Assembly: GCA_963837445.1 (NCBI GenBank)
Contig: CAWINK010000021.1
Span: forward strand, 502,339-566,338
Direction: 5' to 3'
DNA length: 64,000 bases
Origin: JACVRW01 sp963837445
GTDB taxonomy: Bacteria > Actinomycetota > Thermoleophilia > Solirubrobacterales > Thermoleophilaceae
Part shown: piece after piece, positions 25,831 to 34,310 of the stretch
Position numbering within the stretch: the first letter of the stretch is position 1
How the letters are laid out: the number at the start of each line of letters is the position of its first letter
Position numbers and translations under genes: made by a program
The notes under the pieces: model-generated
The model's input: only the letters and a program-made list of their open reading frames with translations
Told to the model about the DNA's origin: nothing
The model's database searches: none

Positions 25831-26639
25831 GTGGCTCCTTCGTTGGTCACTTTCGCACGGTGGCGGGCGCCCTGCCGGCGCAGCAGCCCTGCACTTCGAA
25901 GGCCAGGCCGCCCGAGCATCGCAGTCGCGCGAGCGCCCCACCCACGCCAGCGCGGGACCGCGAGCACGAGCTTCTTCGAATCGAGCAGCGCAACCGCGTG
26001 CTCCGCCACCTCCTCGGGCGTGAGCAGACGAGGACCCGACCAGTTGATTGCCGCGGCCGGCTCGTGGTCGTGCTCGCGCAGCAGCTGCGTGTCGGCGGCG
26101 TCAGGGCAGAGCGCATGGACCGTGATCGGGATGCCGGCGTCGATCAGGTCTCCCTGGAGCGAGCCGGTGAAGCCGAGCACGGCGTGCTTGCTCGCGGCGT
26201 AGATGGCGAGGCCCGGGACGGGCATCAGCGCTGACAGCGACGCGATGTTGACGATGTGCCGGTTGTCCCCCGGCCCCGAGCGCATCGCCTCGACTGCGGC
26301 GCGCGAGCCCCAGATCACGCCCATCAGGTTCACGTCGCACTGAAGACGCACCTCATCGTCGGACTGCTCCCAGGCCTTCACCGTCCGCATCACGCCGGCG
26401 TTGTTCACCCAGACCTCGAGTGGGCCGCGCTCGGCAGCGGCTCGGGCGGCGCCGCGATGCGCATCGGGGTCGCGCACGTCGAGCTGCATCGAGAAGCCGC
26501 CGATCTCGTCCGCGGTGGAGGCCGCCGCGTGGGCGTCGACGTCTGTGGCGAGGACGGTGTAGCCACGTCCCGCGAGGCGGCGCGCGATCTCGCGGCCGAA
26601 GCCGCGTCCCGCACCGGTCACGACTGCGACCCCAGGCAT
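25827..26639 (-). CDS. Short-chain dehydrogenase/reductase
   Basis: A 270-residue SDR coupled to the aldehyde dehydrogenase. The cofactor motif is VAVVTGAGRGFGREIARRLA, the mid motif is VNNAGVMRTVKAWEQ and the catalytic segment is VNIASLSALMPVPGLAIYAA then SKHAVLGF (Ser, YxxxK). The C-terminus is basic (LRRQGARHRAKVTNEG). ATG 26639 (MPGVAVVTGAG) is chosen over the longer frame that would cross the divergent promoter. The pair SDR-ALDH suggests sequential oxidation of an alcohol to an acid. It is divergent from an alpha/beta hydrolase gene, with a perfect 14-bp palindrome between. Confidence 0.87.
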   Translation of the reverse strand: MPGVAVVTGAGRGFGREIARRLAGRGYTVLATDVDAHAAASTADEIGGFSMQLDVRDPDAHRGAARAAAERGPLEVWVNNAGVMRTVKAWEQSDDEVRLQCDVNLMGVIWGSRAAVEAMRSGPGDNRHIVNIASLSALMPVPGLAIYAASKHAVLGFTGSLQGDLIDAGIPITVHALCPDAADTQLLREHDHEPAAAINWSGPRLLTPEEVAEHAVALLDSKKLVLAVPRWRGWGARATAMLGRPGLRSAGLLRRQGARHRAKVTNEGAT

Positions 26640-26662
26640 CAGGCCGCCGAGCGTACCAAGGT

Positions 26663-26676
26663 TGGCTGGCCAGCCA
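26663..26676. promoter_or_regulatory. Perfect 14-bp palindrome in a divergent promoter
   Basis: TGGCTGGCCAGCCA lies in the 50-bp gap between the SDR gene (start 26639) and the alpha/beta hydrolase gene (ATG 26690). Its symmetry and position suit a dimeric repressor operator controlling both directions, although no regulator gene is adjacent. GTAC occurs on both sides (26653-26656 and 26677-26680). Confidence 0.45.
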
Positions 26677-26689
26677 GTACGCTTCGCGC

Positions 26690-27499
26690 ATGGCGATCGC
26701 ACAGGCAAACGGGCAGCAGCTCTACTACGAGATCCATGGCGAGGGGGAGCCGCTCTTCTGCGTCCACGGGCTCAGCTGCGACACCCTGGCGTGGATCCCT
26801 CAGATCGAGGCGTTCTCGGCGACGCACCGGACCGTGATCTTCGACAACCGCGACGTCGGCCAGTCGTCGATGGCCGAGCCGGGATATGACATCGCCGACA
26901 TGGCGCGCGATGCGCTCGCACTCGCCGACGAGCTCGAGCTGGAGTCCTTCCACCTCCTGGGCGTATCCATGGGCGGTGCGATCGCTCAGGAGATCGCGCT
27001 GCAGGCGCCCGGGCGCGTGCGCACGCTCACGCTCGCCGTCACGTTCTCGACCGGCGGCACCTACTCGCGCAAGCTCGCCGAGGTCTGGGGGGCGCGCGTG
27101 ATGCAGATCAGCCGGGAGCAGCACATCGACGAGCTCATGCTGCTGAACCACTCCGAGGAGTTCTACGAGAACCAGGACATGGTCGAGTTCGTACGCACGG
27201 CGATGCTGCAGAACCCGCATCCGCAGCCGCCCGAGGCCTTCGCGCGCCAGCTCGCCGCGTGCAGCCGCCACGACACGCGCGACCGCCTCGGCTCGCTCAC
27301 GATGCCGACGCACGTAATCGGCGGGGAACGCGACATCCTCGTGCCGATCTGGAAGTCCCAGGAGATCGCCGCGACGGTCCCGGACGCGAAGCTGCACGTC
27401 CTTCCCGCGGCCCCACACGGCCTCTCGCTCGAGCGCGCCGAGGAGTTCAACGCGGCCGTGCTGGGCTTTATCCGCGAAACCGCAGCCGCGCCGGCCTAG
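26690..27499 (+). CDS. Alpha/beta hydrolase
   Basis: A 269-residue alpha/beta-fold hydrolase. The oxyanion-hole motif is PLFCVHGLSCDTLAW, the nucleophile elbow is LLGVSMGGAIAQEIA (Ser near 95), the acid region is VIGGERDILVPIW and the catalytic His is in PAAPHGLSLERAEEF. There is no export signal. It resembles 3-oxoadipate enol-lactonase/esterase-type enzymes, but the substrate cannot be named. Its stop codon TAG 27497-27499 lies inside the first of three 22-bp tandem repeats, where one base change (CCTAG against CCTGG) makes the stop. Confidence 0.85.
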   Translation: MAIAQANGQQLYYEIHGEGEPLFCVHGLSCDTLAWIPQIEAFSATHRTVIFDNRDVGQSSMAEPGYDIADMARDALALADELELESFHLLGVSMGGAIAQEIALQAPGRVRTLTLAVTFSTGGTYSRKLAEVWGARVMQISREQHIDELMLLNHSEEFYENQDMVEFVRTAMLQNPHPQPPEAFARQLAACSRHDTRDRLGSLTMPTHVIGGERDILVPIWKSQEIAATVPDAKLHVLPAAPHGLSLERAEEFNAAVLGFIRETAAAPA

Positions 27500-27555
27500 T
27501 TCATCCCAGGCGCCGGCCTGGTTCATCCCAGGCGCCGGCCTGGTTCATCCCAGGC
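27490..27555 (+). repeat. Three tandem copies of a 22-bp repeat at the end of the hydrolase gene
   Basis: The unit GCCGGCCTGGTTCATCCCAGGC (22 bp) occurs at 27490-27511, 27512-27533 and 27534-27555. The first copy differs at one base, giving CCTAG, which supplies the stop codon of the hydrolase. Each unit can fold by itself (CCTGG TTCAT CCAGG-like). The repeat leads directly into the lead-plus-hairpin element at 27572. Confidence 0.85.
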
Positions 27556-27571
27556 GCCGGGCAGGGCTCCA

Positions 27572-27708
27572 GCGCTTACAGCAGCGGTGAAGGGGTGGCT
27601 AGATCGAAAAGTCGCCACTCGACGTGTCTCGAAGGTGGGTTTGTCGTCTTGTCGCCCTATGCGCGCGTCAACTCGCCTAACCCCCCTCTCCACGGTGTCG
27701 AGTGGCGA
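27572..27708 (+). repeat. 3' lead-plus-hairpin element, copy 3 (variant hairpin)
   Basis: The lead GCGCTTACAGCAGCGGTGAA GGG (27572-27594) matches the minus-strand lead of the 38-kb copy at all but one position. It is followed by a different, long hairpin: TCGCCACTCGAC (27612-27623) pairs with GTCGAGTGGCGA (27697-27708) across a loop of 73 bases. It occupies the convergent gap between the hydrolase and STAS genes. I see no open reading frame with coding character in this 270-base gap. Confidence 0.6.
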
Positions 27709-27769
27709 GTTGTGCATGACCCCTCCAGTGCAAGAGGTGGGGCCTGGAGCCGCTGCGGGCCGCGCCCGC

Positions 27770-28126
27770 CTAGGCGATCTCGGCGACCGCCGAGGCCAGG
27801 TCCGCGTGCACCGGCGCGGCTCGGTCGAACTCGACGATCTGGAGCACGCGCGCCACGGATGTCCCAGCGGGCGCGACAACGCGCAGCTCCTGGCGGCGAC
27901 TGCCGACGCGGCGCGCAAGCCCGAAGAGCATCGAGATCCCGCTCGAGTCGATGAACTCCAGCTCGGCCATGTCGACGACGACCCCGCGCGCGGAGCTCGG
28001 CACCGCCTCGGCGATGCGCCGGCCGACGGCCTTGGCGCCGGCGATGTCGAGCTCGCCGGTCAGCCGTACCACGACGACGTCGTCGCCCCCACGCTCCTCG
28101 ATCTCCACCTGCACAAGCTGGTTCAT
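27770..28126 (-). CDS. STAS-domain anti-sigma factor antagonist
   Basis: A 118-residue STAS protein of the RsbV/SpoIIAA type. The core is DDVVVVRLTGELDIAGAKAV, followed by VVVDMAELEFIDSSGISMLF, where the Ser in DSSG is the usual phosphorylation site of the antagonist. In this system the HATPase kinase phosphorylates it and a PP2C phosphatase reactivates it. Both activities are present in the protein encoded immediately upstream (start and stop overlap as TGATG at 28124-28128). It should report the state of that receptor to an anti-sigma target. Confidence 0.88.
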   Translation of the reverse strand: MNQLVQVEIEERGGDDVVVVRLTGELDIAGAKAVGRRIAEAVPSSARGVVVDMAELEFIDSSGISMLFGLARRVGSRRQELRVVAPAGTSVARVLQIVEFDRAAPVHADLASAVAEIA

Positions 28127-30597
28127 CAGGCCGACCCTCCCTTGCTCCCGAGCCTTCGCCTAAGGCTGACGATGGTGCCCTCCTCGGTGGGCTCCACCGC
28201 AACGCTATCCATCAGCGTGCGCATCAGGTCGAGGCCCCGGCCGTGGTCGCCCTGCCGCTCGACTCGCCATGAGCCGTGATCACGCACGGCTATCTCGACC
28301 ACGCGTCCGTTGCGGCTGCCCGACACCTCGAAGCTCGTGCCGCCGCTGGCGCCGCCGTGCTCGATCGCGTTGGTGGCCGCCTCGCCGCAGGCGGTGGTGA
28401 TCTCAGCGATCTCCATATCGCCGGCCCCGGCGTGGCTGAGCCAGCGTCGCAGCATGCTGCGCATCGGCGCGAGCGACTCGGGCGCTGACGGGAAGCCGGC
28501 GCTGAAGCGCTCGGGCACCGGAAGATTGCGAAGGGTCAGGATCGCCACGTCGTCGGTGGCCCCTCCAGCGGGCACGAGCGTCGCGAGCAGGTGGTCGCAG
28601 AGGGCGTTGGGGTCCTCGGGCGCCTCCCGGACGCGGGCAGCCAGCTCCGCCATGCCGTCGTCGATGTTCTCGCCCGGACGCTCGACCAGACCGTCCGTGT
28701 AGAGCAGCAGCGTGCTGCCGGGGTACATCGGAGCCGAGACCTCCTCGTAGGTCGGGAACGGCAGGACCCCGAGCGGCACCGAGCTGGAGCCCTCGAGGAA
28801 CTCCGCCTCGCCATCCACGAGCATCAGGGGGGCCGGGTGGCCCGCGTTCACCCAGTGGACGTTGTTGGCGGCCGGGTCGACGATCACGTAGAGCATCGTC
28901 GCCATCTGGCTCTCCTCCGCCTCTGTCCAGAGGAGCCTGTTGAGCTGCTCCACGACCCGCGCGCCTTCGTGGCCCTCGAGCGCATAGGCACGCAGCGCGC
29001 TGCGAAGCCGGCCGACCATGGACGCCCCGGCAAGACCCTTGCCAGCCACGTCTCCCATCACTAGCCCCACCGCGCCGCCCGCCATCGGGATCACGTCGTA
29101 CCAGTCGCCGCCCACCTCGGCCTCCGAGGCTGCAGGGAGGTAGCGCGCCGCCACGTCCAGTCCCGGGAGTGTCGGCAGGTGGTCCGGCAACAGGCTGCGC
29201 TGAAGGGTCTCCGCGATCTTGTGCTCGCGCTCGTACACGCGCGCATGGGCGATGGCGAGGCCCACGCGCTCCGCGGCCAGCCGCAGCAGTGTGAGGTCCT
29301 CACCGCCGAACACGCGCGGCGGCGTGGCGCACGCCACCAGGACGCCCGTAACCTCGCCCTCCGCGAGCAGCGGCACGCCAACCATCGGCCCGGCCTCGGA
29401 GGCTGGATCGTCGCGCGAGAGCATCGCCTCGCGCGCTTCCGCCACCGTGTCCGCGAACTCGTCTCCGCCGGGGATCTCGCCGGGGGTCGAGGCGCCAACA
29501 CTGAGCCGCTCCTCCTCGTCGGCGAGGTAGATGGTGGCCGCGTCGGCCTCCAGCACGCCGCGCACCTGCGCGACCAGCTCGCGGAGGATGTCGTCGAGGG
29601 TCCGATGGGCGAGCGCGGCGTCAACCAGCGCCTGCAGGCTGCCCACCAGGTCGGCCACTCGCTCGGCCTCGGCGCGCGCCGCCTGCTCGCGCAGGAGGGC
29701 CTCGCGTTCGGCCTCGCGGCGCAACCGCTCGGTCACGTCGGTGATGAAGCCCGACACGAACACCTCGCCACGGATTTCCACCTTGGTCACGGTCGCCTCG
29801 CCCGGGAAGCGACTGCCGTCGCTGCGCGCGAACTCGACCTCGAAGGTCTCGGTCGCGAGCGGTGAGTCGCTCGCGATCAGCGCGAGGCGGCGCTCGTCGT
29901 GGCGGTCGCCGAACTCGGGCGGCACGACCAGCGAGCGCATGGTCTTGCCGATCGCCTCGGCCGCGGTCCAGCCGAAGAGCCGGTCCGCTGCCGCGTTCCA
30001 GCTCAGGATCACGCCGTCGCGGTCGAGCGAGATGAAGGCGTCGGGAGCCGTGTCGAGTACCAGCCGGGTGCGCGCCTCCGAGCGCTCGAGCAGCCGGGCC
30101 CGGTCGCTCAACCTGCGCAGCAGCGAGGAGATGAGCAGCCCGGCGAGCAGCGGCGTGCCCACCGCCAGCAGCCAGCGCACGATCGCGCTGTCCGGGTCCT
30201 GGATCGCCAGCACGATCGCGTACGAGACGGCCACGACCGTCATGTGGGCGAAGGCCTCGATCGGCCGGAAGAAGTAGAACGCGTACAGCGACGCCCACAT
30301 GTAGAGCAGCGGGTAGAGCGTGGACGGGCCCGCGTAGTAGTTGGCGAGGCTCACGATCAGCACGCCCGAGACCAGCACCACGTGGATGTGCCATTCGCGG
30401 ACGTGGTCGCCGCTCCCCCAGACCACCGCGGCGACCACGATGGCCGCCGAGGCCAGCAGCACGAGCGCGAGGTCGTTGACCTCGGAGGAGTGCGGGAAGG
30501 CGAGCGTGAGCAGCCCGAGGACCGCGCCCGCGCCGAACAGATAGGCGATCGAGCGCGCCTTGATGCGGACGTCGAAGAGCTCCGGGAGCGCCCTCAC
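28126..30597 (-). CDS. Membrane-PAS-GAF-PP2C phosphatase-HATPase multidomain regulator
   Basis: An 823-residue signalling protein that carries a complete partner-switching module. About six N-terminal hydrophobic helices (SIAYLFGAGAVLGLLTLAFP, LALVLLASAAIVVAAVVWGS and others) form a membrane sensor. A PAS domain (VLDTAPDAFISLDRDGVILS) leads through a coiled coil to a GAF domain (near 330-460), then a SpoIIE/PP2C phosphatase with metal-binding GGDWYDVIPMAGGAVGLVMG, GDVAGKG and YTDGLVERPGE. The C-terminus is an RsbW-like HATPase (ITTACGEAATNAIEHGGASG, RGLDLMRTLMDSVAVE). Phosphatase and kinase in one chain, next to the STAS substrate, implies self-contained stress or light/redox sensing. Confidence 0.9.
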   Translation of the reverse strand: MRALPELFDVRIKARSIAYLFGAGAVLGLLTLAFPHSSEVNDLALVLLASAAIVVAAVVWGSGDHVREWHIHVVLVSGVLIVSLANYYAGPSTLYPLLYMWASLYAFYFFRPIEAFAHMTVVAVSYAIVLAIQDPDSAIVRWLLAVGTPLLAGLLISSLLRRLSDRARLLERSEARTRLVLDTAPDAFISLDRDGVILSWNAAADRLFGWTAAEAIGKTMRSLVVPPEFGDRHDERRLALIASDSPLATETFEVEFARSDGSRFPGEATVTKVEIRGEVFVSGFITDVTERLRREAEREALLREQAARAEAERVADLVGSLQALVDAALAHRTLDDILRELVAQVRGVLEADAATIYLADEEERLSVGASTPGEIPGGDEFADTVAEAREAMLSRDDPASEAGPMVGVPLLAEGEVTGVLVACATPPRVFGGEDLTLLRLAAERVGLAIAHARVYEREHKIAETLQRSLLPDHLPTLPGLDVAARYLPAASEAEVGGDWYDVIPMAGGAVGLVMGDVAGKGLAGASMVGRLRSALRAYALEGHEGARVVEQLNRLLWTEAEESQMATMLYVIVDPAANNVHWVNAGHPAPLMLVDGEAEFLEGSSSVPLGVLPFPTYEEVSAPMYPGSTLLLYTDGLVERPGENIDDGMAELAARVREAPEDPNALCDHLLATLVPAGGATDDVAILTLRNLPVPERFSAGFPSAPESLAPMRSMLRRWLSHAGAGDMEIAEITTACGEAATNAIEHGGASGGTSFEVSGSRNGRVVEIAVRDHGSWRVERQGDHGRGLDLMRTLMDSVAVEPTEEGTIVSLRRRLGSKGGSA

Positions 30598-30607
30598 CGG
30601 AGACAGC

Positions 30608-30901
30608 CTAGAAAGCGCTGCCGCCGCCTCGCGCGGAGAGGCGGGCGAGCGCCTCGTGGCACTCCACGACGCGCCGCTTGACCGGATCGTCGTCCGAACG
30701 ATCGTGCACCAGGTCCCAGGTCTTGTCGGCCACGTCGCGGGCGGTGTCCGCCGTGGCCTGGGCGCAGAGCATGTCGATGAGCTTCAGCTCGAACGCCGCA
30801 AGCTGCTCTGTCGGCTCACCCGCAGGCATTCGCGGCAGCGCTTCTGTCGTCGCCTCGCGCCACATTTGGGTCGCCATCACGAGGCGGTTGCGCAGCTCCA
30901 T
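30608..30901 (-). CDS. Hypothetical protein
   Basis: A 97-residue, probably all-helical cytosolic protein (MELRNRLVMATQMWREATTE, AAFELKLIDMLCAQATADTA, VVECHEALARLSARGGGSAF). I do not recognise the family. A GTG three codons upstream (30910) is an alternative start. It follows the M23 peptidase gene on the minus strand by about 20 bases and precedes no gene in its own direction except the receptor at 30597, which starts ten bases after its stop. Operon membership with the signalling genes is therefore possible. Confidence 0.55.
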   Translation of the reverse strand: MELRNRLVMATQMWREATTEALPRMPAGEPTEQLAAFELKLIDMLCAQATADTARDVADKTWDLVHDRSDDDPVKRRVVECHEALARLSARGGGSAF

Positions 30902-30921
30902 CTGATCCACGGTCGCGCAGG

Positions 30922-31525
30922 CTACTCTGGGCGCGCCCGACGGGCAGCGAGCCGCCGCAGCAGCGGAAGCGGATCGAGCGGCCTTCCCGTCGTGCCCTTG
31001 CCGCGGCGCAGCTCCAGGTGCAGATGGTCGCCCCAACACGAGCCCGTGCACCCCACCGAGCCCACCCGCTGGCCCGCCTGCACACGCTCGCGAACCCGAA
31101 CGCGGGACGGGTGAAGCATGTGCAGATAGACGACGGTGCGCCGGGCTGCGCGGCTCCAGATCGCCACGTAGTTGCCGCGACCACCGTCGTCCCCGGTCTC
31201 GACCACCCGGCCGTCGTGGATGTGCCACGAGCGGCGTTCCGGCCGGAGCGAAAACGTCCTGGCCTTCGTGGACGCGGCCACCCCGCCACGCGCCGTAGCG
31301 AGCGTCCCGCTCGCCGAAGTCCACCCGGCCCCGAACCGGGAACAGCGCCGCCGGCCTCGGCGGAGACCGAAGGCTCTGAAGCGTCGCCAGCCGGCTCGCC
31401 GCTTCGAGCGTCGGGGCAAGCGGGGCGAGCGGCTCAGCCGCGGCTGCCGCGGCGGGAGCGCCCGCGGCGGCTGCCGCCATTGTCGCGGCCATGAGGGACA
31501 GGCCGCGGGGTCCTAGCGGTCGCAT
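30922..31525 (-). pseudogene. M23/LytM family metallopeptidase, one frameshift
   Basis: A secreted zinc endopeptidase acting on peptidoglycan cross-links. It starts MRPLGPRGLSLMAATMAA (ATG 31525), an Ala-rich signal. The first zinc motif is GGRVHEGQDVFAPAGTPLVA (HxxxD). At about 31220 the frame shifts by one base; the new frame continues DGRVVETGDDGGRGNYVAIW, VVYLHMLHPSRVRVRERV and the HxH motif GDHLHLELRRGK. Removing one base (minus-strand CTCGTGGCACATCCACGACG) restores an uninterrupted M23 domain of about 200 residues. All zinc ligands are intact, so a sequencing error is more likely than inactivation. Confidence 0.75.
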
Positions 31526-31552
31526 CGAAGTCGCAGAGCGTAGCGTTGAGGC

Positions 31553-32219
31553 ATGCCGACCCTGCACCTGTTGCGCGTGTTCTGCTCCGACGACGGCTCT
31601 GGAGGCAACCCGCTGGGCGTCTTCCTCGACGGCGCTGAGGTCGCGCCGGAGCTGCGCCAGGCCGTGGCGGCCGACCTCGGCCTGAGCGAGATCGTGTTCG
31701 TCGACGACGCGCCGCGGGGCGAGATCCGCATCTTCACGCCGGCCGTGGAGCTCGACTTCGCCGGACACCCGAGCGTCGGCACCGCCTGGATGCTCGACGG
31801 TGTCGATGTGCTCCGCCCTCCGGCCGGCGAGCTGGCGGTGCGGCGCGAGGGCGAGACCGTGTACGTGGCCGCCCGGCCCGAGTGGGGCCCGCCACACGAG
31901 TTGCTCGAGCTCGAGCTCAGCGGACGAGGTGGAGGCGCTCGACGGCCCACCCGAGGGGCATGACCTCGTGATGGCCTGGGCGTGGCTCGATAAGGATGCA
32001 GGCATCGTCCGCGCGCGTGTGTTTCCCGTCCGGATAGGGATCGCCGAGGACGAGGCCACCGGCTCAGCCGCGACCAAGCTGTGTGCACTGCTGGCGCGGC
32101 CGATCGACATCCGCCAGGGCCGCGGGTCGCGCATCCTGGCCCGGCCCGGGTCCGGTGACTTCGTCGAGATCGGCGGACGCAGCGTCGAGGACGAGGTGCG
32201 CGACTACGCCCTGCCCTGA
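31553..32219 (+). pseudogene. PhzF family epimerase/isomerase, one frameshift
   Basis: PhzF-fold enzyme (diaminopimelate-epimerase-like fold), probable isomerase of unknown substrate. The N-terminal domain MPTLHLLRVFCSDDGSGGNP continues LSEIVFVDDAPRGEIRIFTP (PhzF catalytic Glu region is SE..F) and ELDFAGHPSVGTAWML. At about 31905-31925, in the tandem TCGAGC tract, the frame steps by one base, after which the C-terminal domain continues DEVEALDGPPEGHDLVMAWA, VFPVRIGIAEDEATGSAATK and SILARPGSGDFVEIGG-like sequence. The corrected protein is about 221 residues, a little short for PhzF (260-290). It is convergent with the VOC gene (16-base overlap). Confidence 0.72.
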
Positions 32220-32801
32220 GCGGGGGTCATGAAAGCAATCGCGGGCCCGAGCCCAGCCTCCGGCCTCAGCGTGGCGATCCTGCGGCCGGGCTGCACCGCG
32301 TCGCGCCAGGTGCCGATCAGCTCGCCGAGCGTGGACGTGGTGCGCTCCGGGTCCTCGACGAGGAACGCGAGCCCCCACAGCCGCGCCGGCCCGTCGGGCG
32401 TGCGGGCCACGCTCGTGCCCTCCGGGGCCTGCACCACCTCGAGGATCGGCTCGCCGACGCGGAAGAACGCCTGGCGCGTGGAGCCGCCCGGGGTCTCGCC
32501 CTCGCGGACGCGGCGCAGCTCGAAGCCCTCCGAGCGCAGATCCGCGACCGTCCGGTCGAGGTCGGGCGACAGCAACACCACGTGATCGATCCGGGCGACG
32601 CCGTTCGGGTGCGGCGCTGCGTCTGCCGGCCACGGGCTCGTCGTCGGTGAGCGTCCATCCGACGATGCCCCTCCGCGGCCCCTTCCCCACGAGCCGCAGC
32701 CGCACGCTGGACACCTGGCACGCGCCGTCCTCGATGTCGAACCCGAGCGCGCGCCAGTCGGCGGGCTCATCGGCGATCTCGAGCTGCTCGAGCGTCGGCA
32801 C
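32204..32801 (-). pseudogene. VOC superfamily (glyoxalase-like) protein, one frameshift
   Basis: Protein of about 198 residues with a vicinal-oxygen-chelate fold. The N-terminal part MPTLEQLEIADEPADWRALG then GIVGWTLTDDEPVA is in one frame (GTG 32801). After about 32630 the second frame continues HPNGVARIDHVVLLSPDLDR, VADLRSEGFELRRVREGETP, ARLWGLAFLVEDPERTTSTL and IATLRPEAGLGPAIAFMTP. One extra base explains the shift. Similar proteins are metal-dependent lyases or dioxygenases; the function is unassigned. It lies downstream of the ECF fusion gene on the same strand, 26 bases away. Confidence 0.7.
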
Positions 32802-32827
32802 GTGCGGGACGCTATCCGGCGCGGGCG

Positions 32828-34270
32828 CTACTTCCGCAGCTTGAGCTTGCCCGGCTCCGAGGCCCTCGGCACCGCCACGGGCGCGGGCTCCGGTGCAACC
32901 GGCTCCGCAGTCGGCGCCTTGTGCCGGGCCGGTGCCTTGGCCTGGCCGCGCGCGAGCGCCTTCCCCTGACCACGTCCGCCGCCCGGCTCCGCGCTCTGCT
33001 TCTCCATCCGCTTGACCTGGCCGAGCTTGCGACCGCCATCGCCCCGGGTTCCGTCGCGCGCGGCCTTCGACCTCGCGCCCGCGTTCGCGTGGCCCTGGGA
33101 GCCGTGGCGGTGGGAGCGCGCGGCGCTCCGCTCGGCCCCATGGCGCCTGTGGCTGCGCTCGGCGCTCATCCGCTTCCCGTGGGCCGCGGCCCGCGGGGCG
33201 CGCTCGCTCCCGGCCGGTCCGGCCGGCGCGTGGCCGTCGCTCCGTTGAGGCGCGGATGCGGCAGGCGCCGGCGGATCCGATCCGCTCACCCGCTCGACGG
33301 CCGACTCACCCGCGACGACGCCGCCGCTCGCCATCACCGCCACGAGCGCGATCTTCGTGACCGCGGCGGATCCAAGCGAGCCCCCGAGCGCGATGCCGCC
33401 TCCGCCTGCCGCGGCCGCGGCGCCTCCGGCCGCGGCGCCTCCGCCGATGCCGGCGGCCGAGAGCACGCTCGACTTCAGTCCCAGCGACGGCACAACCGGC
33501 AGCGCGACGGCCATCATCTGGCGCTGTCGGCGCACCTGCTCGCGGTACTCGCTGCAGCCCGGGCAGTGGCGCAGGTGGTGGCGCAGCTCGCTGCGGCGGA
33601 GCGAGCCGCCGCGGAGGTTGGCGAGCTGCTCGCGAATGTCCGCACACGGCGTCTCGCGCGCCTCGCGCCGCTGGATCAGGCCGCTGCGGGCACGGAACAC
33701 GAGCGCCTTCACGCGCGCGACCTCGCAACCGAGCACCCCCGCCACCTCGGCATGGGAAAGGTCCGCCGCCTCGGCGAGCAGCAGAGCTGCCCGCTGCTCC
33801 TCGGGAAGCTCACGCAGGTCGCCGAGCAGCTCGCGCAGGTCCGCGCGGTGCTCGACCTGCTCGTGGAGCCCGGCGGTCGGGATCTCCTCGAGCTCGGCGG
33901 CCTGCTCGCGGCGCGCTCGCAGGAGCGAGATGCAGCGGTTGCGGGCGATGGTGTAGAGCCACGGCTTGAGCGTGATCTGGCGCTTGGCGCCGCGTTGCAG
34001 GTCGTTGTAGGCCGCCGCGAAGGTGTGCTGGACGGCGTCCTCGGCCTCCTCGCGGGAGCCGAGCATGTGACGGCAGAAACCGAGAATGCTGGCGCCGTAC
34101 CGCTCGAAGGCCACCTCGAAGGCCAGCTCGTTCCCGCGCCGAATCTGCTCCACGAGCCGCTCGTCGCCCGCGAGGGCGAGCAGGCGCTTCGAACGGAGAC
34201 CCCGGACGGGCATGCGCGCGGTGAGGGCATCACCCATGGGAACGCCATCGACGGCGGAAGGTTCACCCAT
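32828..34270 (-). CDS. ECF sigma factor fused to zinc-finger, membrane segment and basic low-complexity tail
   Basis: A 480-residue fusion. Residues about 30-210 are an ECF sigma factor: region 2 (LAFEVAFERYGASILGFCRH, DAVQHTFAAAYNDLQRGAKR) and region 4 (LLAEAADLSHAEVAGVLGCE, VARVKALVFRARSGLIQRRE). Next comes an anti-sigma-like zinc motif HHLRHCPGCSEYREQVRRQR (HxxxCxxC), an Ala/Gly hydrophobic segment (ALVAVMASGGVVAG), and about 180 residues of Arg/His/Ala/Pro-rich sequence outside. Sigma and its inhibitor are thus on one chain. It is divergent from a Cys-rich secreted protein whose upstream region has an AAC-N16-CGT element. Confidence 0.82.
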   Translation of the reverse strand: MGEPSAVDGVPMGDALTARMPVRGLRSKRLLALAGDERLVEQIRRGNELAFEVAFERYGASILGFCRHMLGSREEAEDAVQHTFAAAYNDLQRGAKRQITLKPWLYTIARNRCISLLRARREQAAELEEIPTAGLHEQVEHRADLRELLGDLRELPEEQRAALLLAEAADLSHAEVAGVLGCEVARVKALVFRARSGLIQRREARETPCADIREQLANLRGGSLRRSELRHHLRHCPGCSEYREQVRRQRQMMAVALPVVPSLGLKSSVLSAAGIGGGAAAGGAAAAAGGGGIALGGSLGSAAVTKIALVAVMASGGVVAGESAVERVSGSDPPAPAASAPQRSDGHAPAGPAGSERAPRAAAHGKRMSAERSHRRHGAERSAARSHRHGSQGHANAGARSKAARDGTRGDGGRKLGQVKRMEKQSAEPGGGRGQGKALARGQAKAPARHKAPTAEPVAPEPAPVAVPRASEPGKLKLRK

Positions 34271-34278
34271 TACTCCCG

Positions 34279-34300
34279 AACCTTCCCGTTAGACCCGCGT
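34279..34300 (+). promoter_or_regulatory. Candidate ECF-type promoter of the Cys-rich secreted protein
   Basis: GAAC (AAC at 34279-34281) and CGT (34298-34300) are 16 bases apart, the classical ECF spacing. They lie in the 40-bp gap between the divergent ECF-fusion gene and the ATG at 34311. The promoter points at the secreted-protein gene, which makes that gene the best candidate target of the adjacent sigma factor. This is a pattern match only. Confidence 0.5.
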
Positions 34301-34310
34301 TTCAGCACAC

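Noticed and set aside
27500..27769. Possible small gene or ncRNA in the gap after the hydrolase
   Set aside because: Frames here are shared with the repeat element (the same FTAAVSAG peptide appears by translation of the 38-kb copy); it is repeat DNA, not coding.
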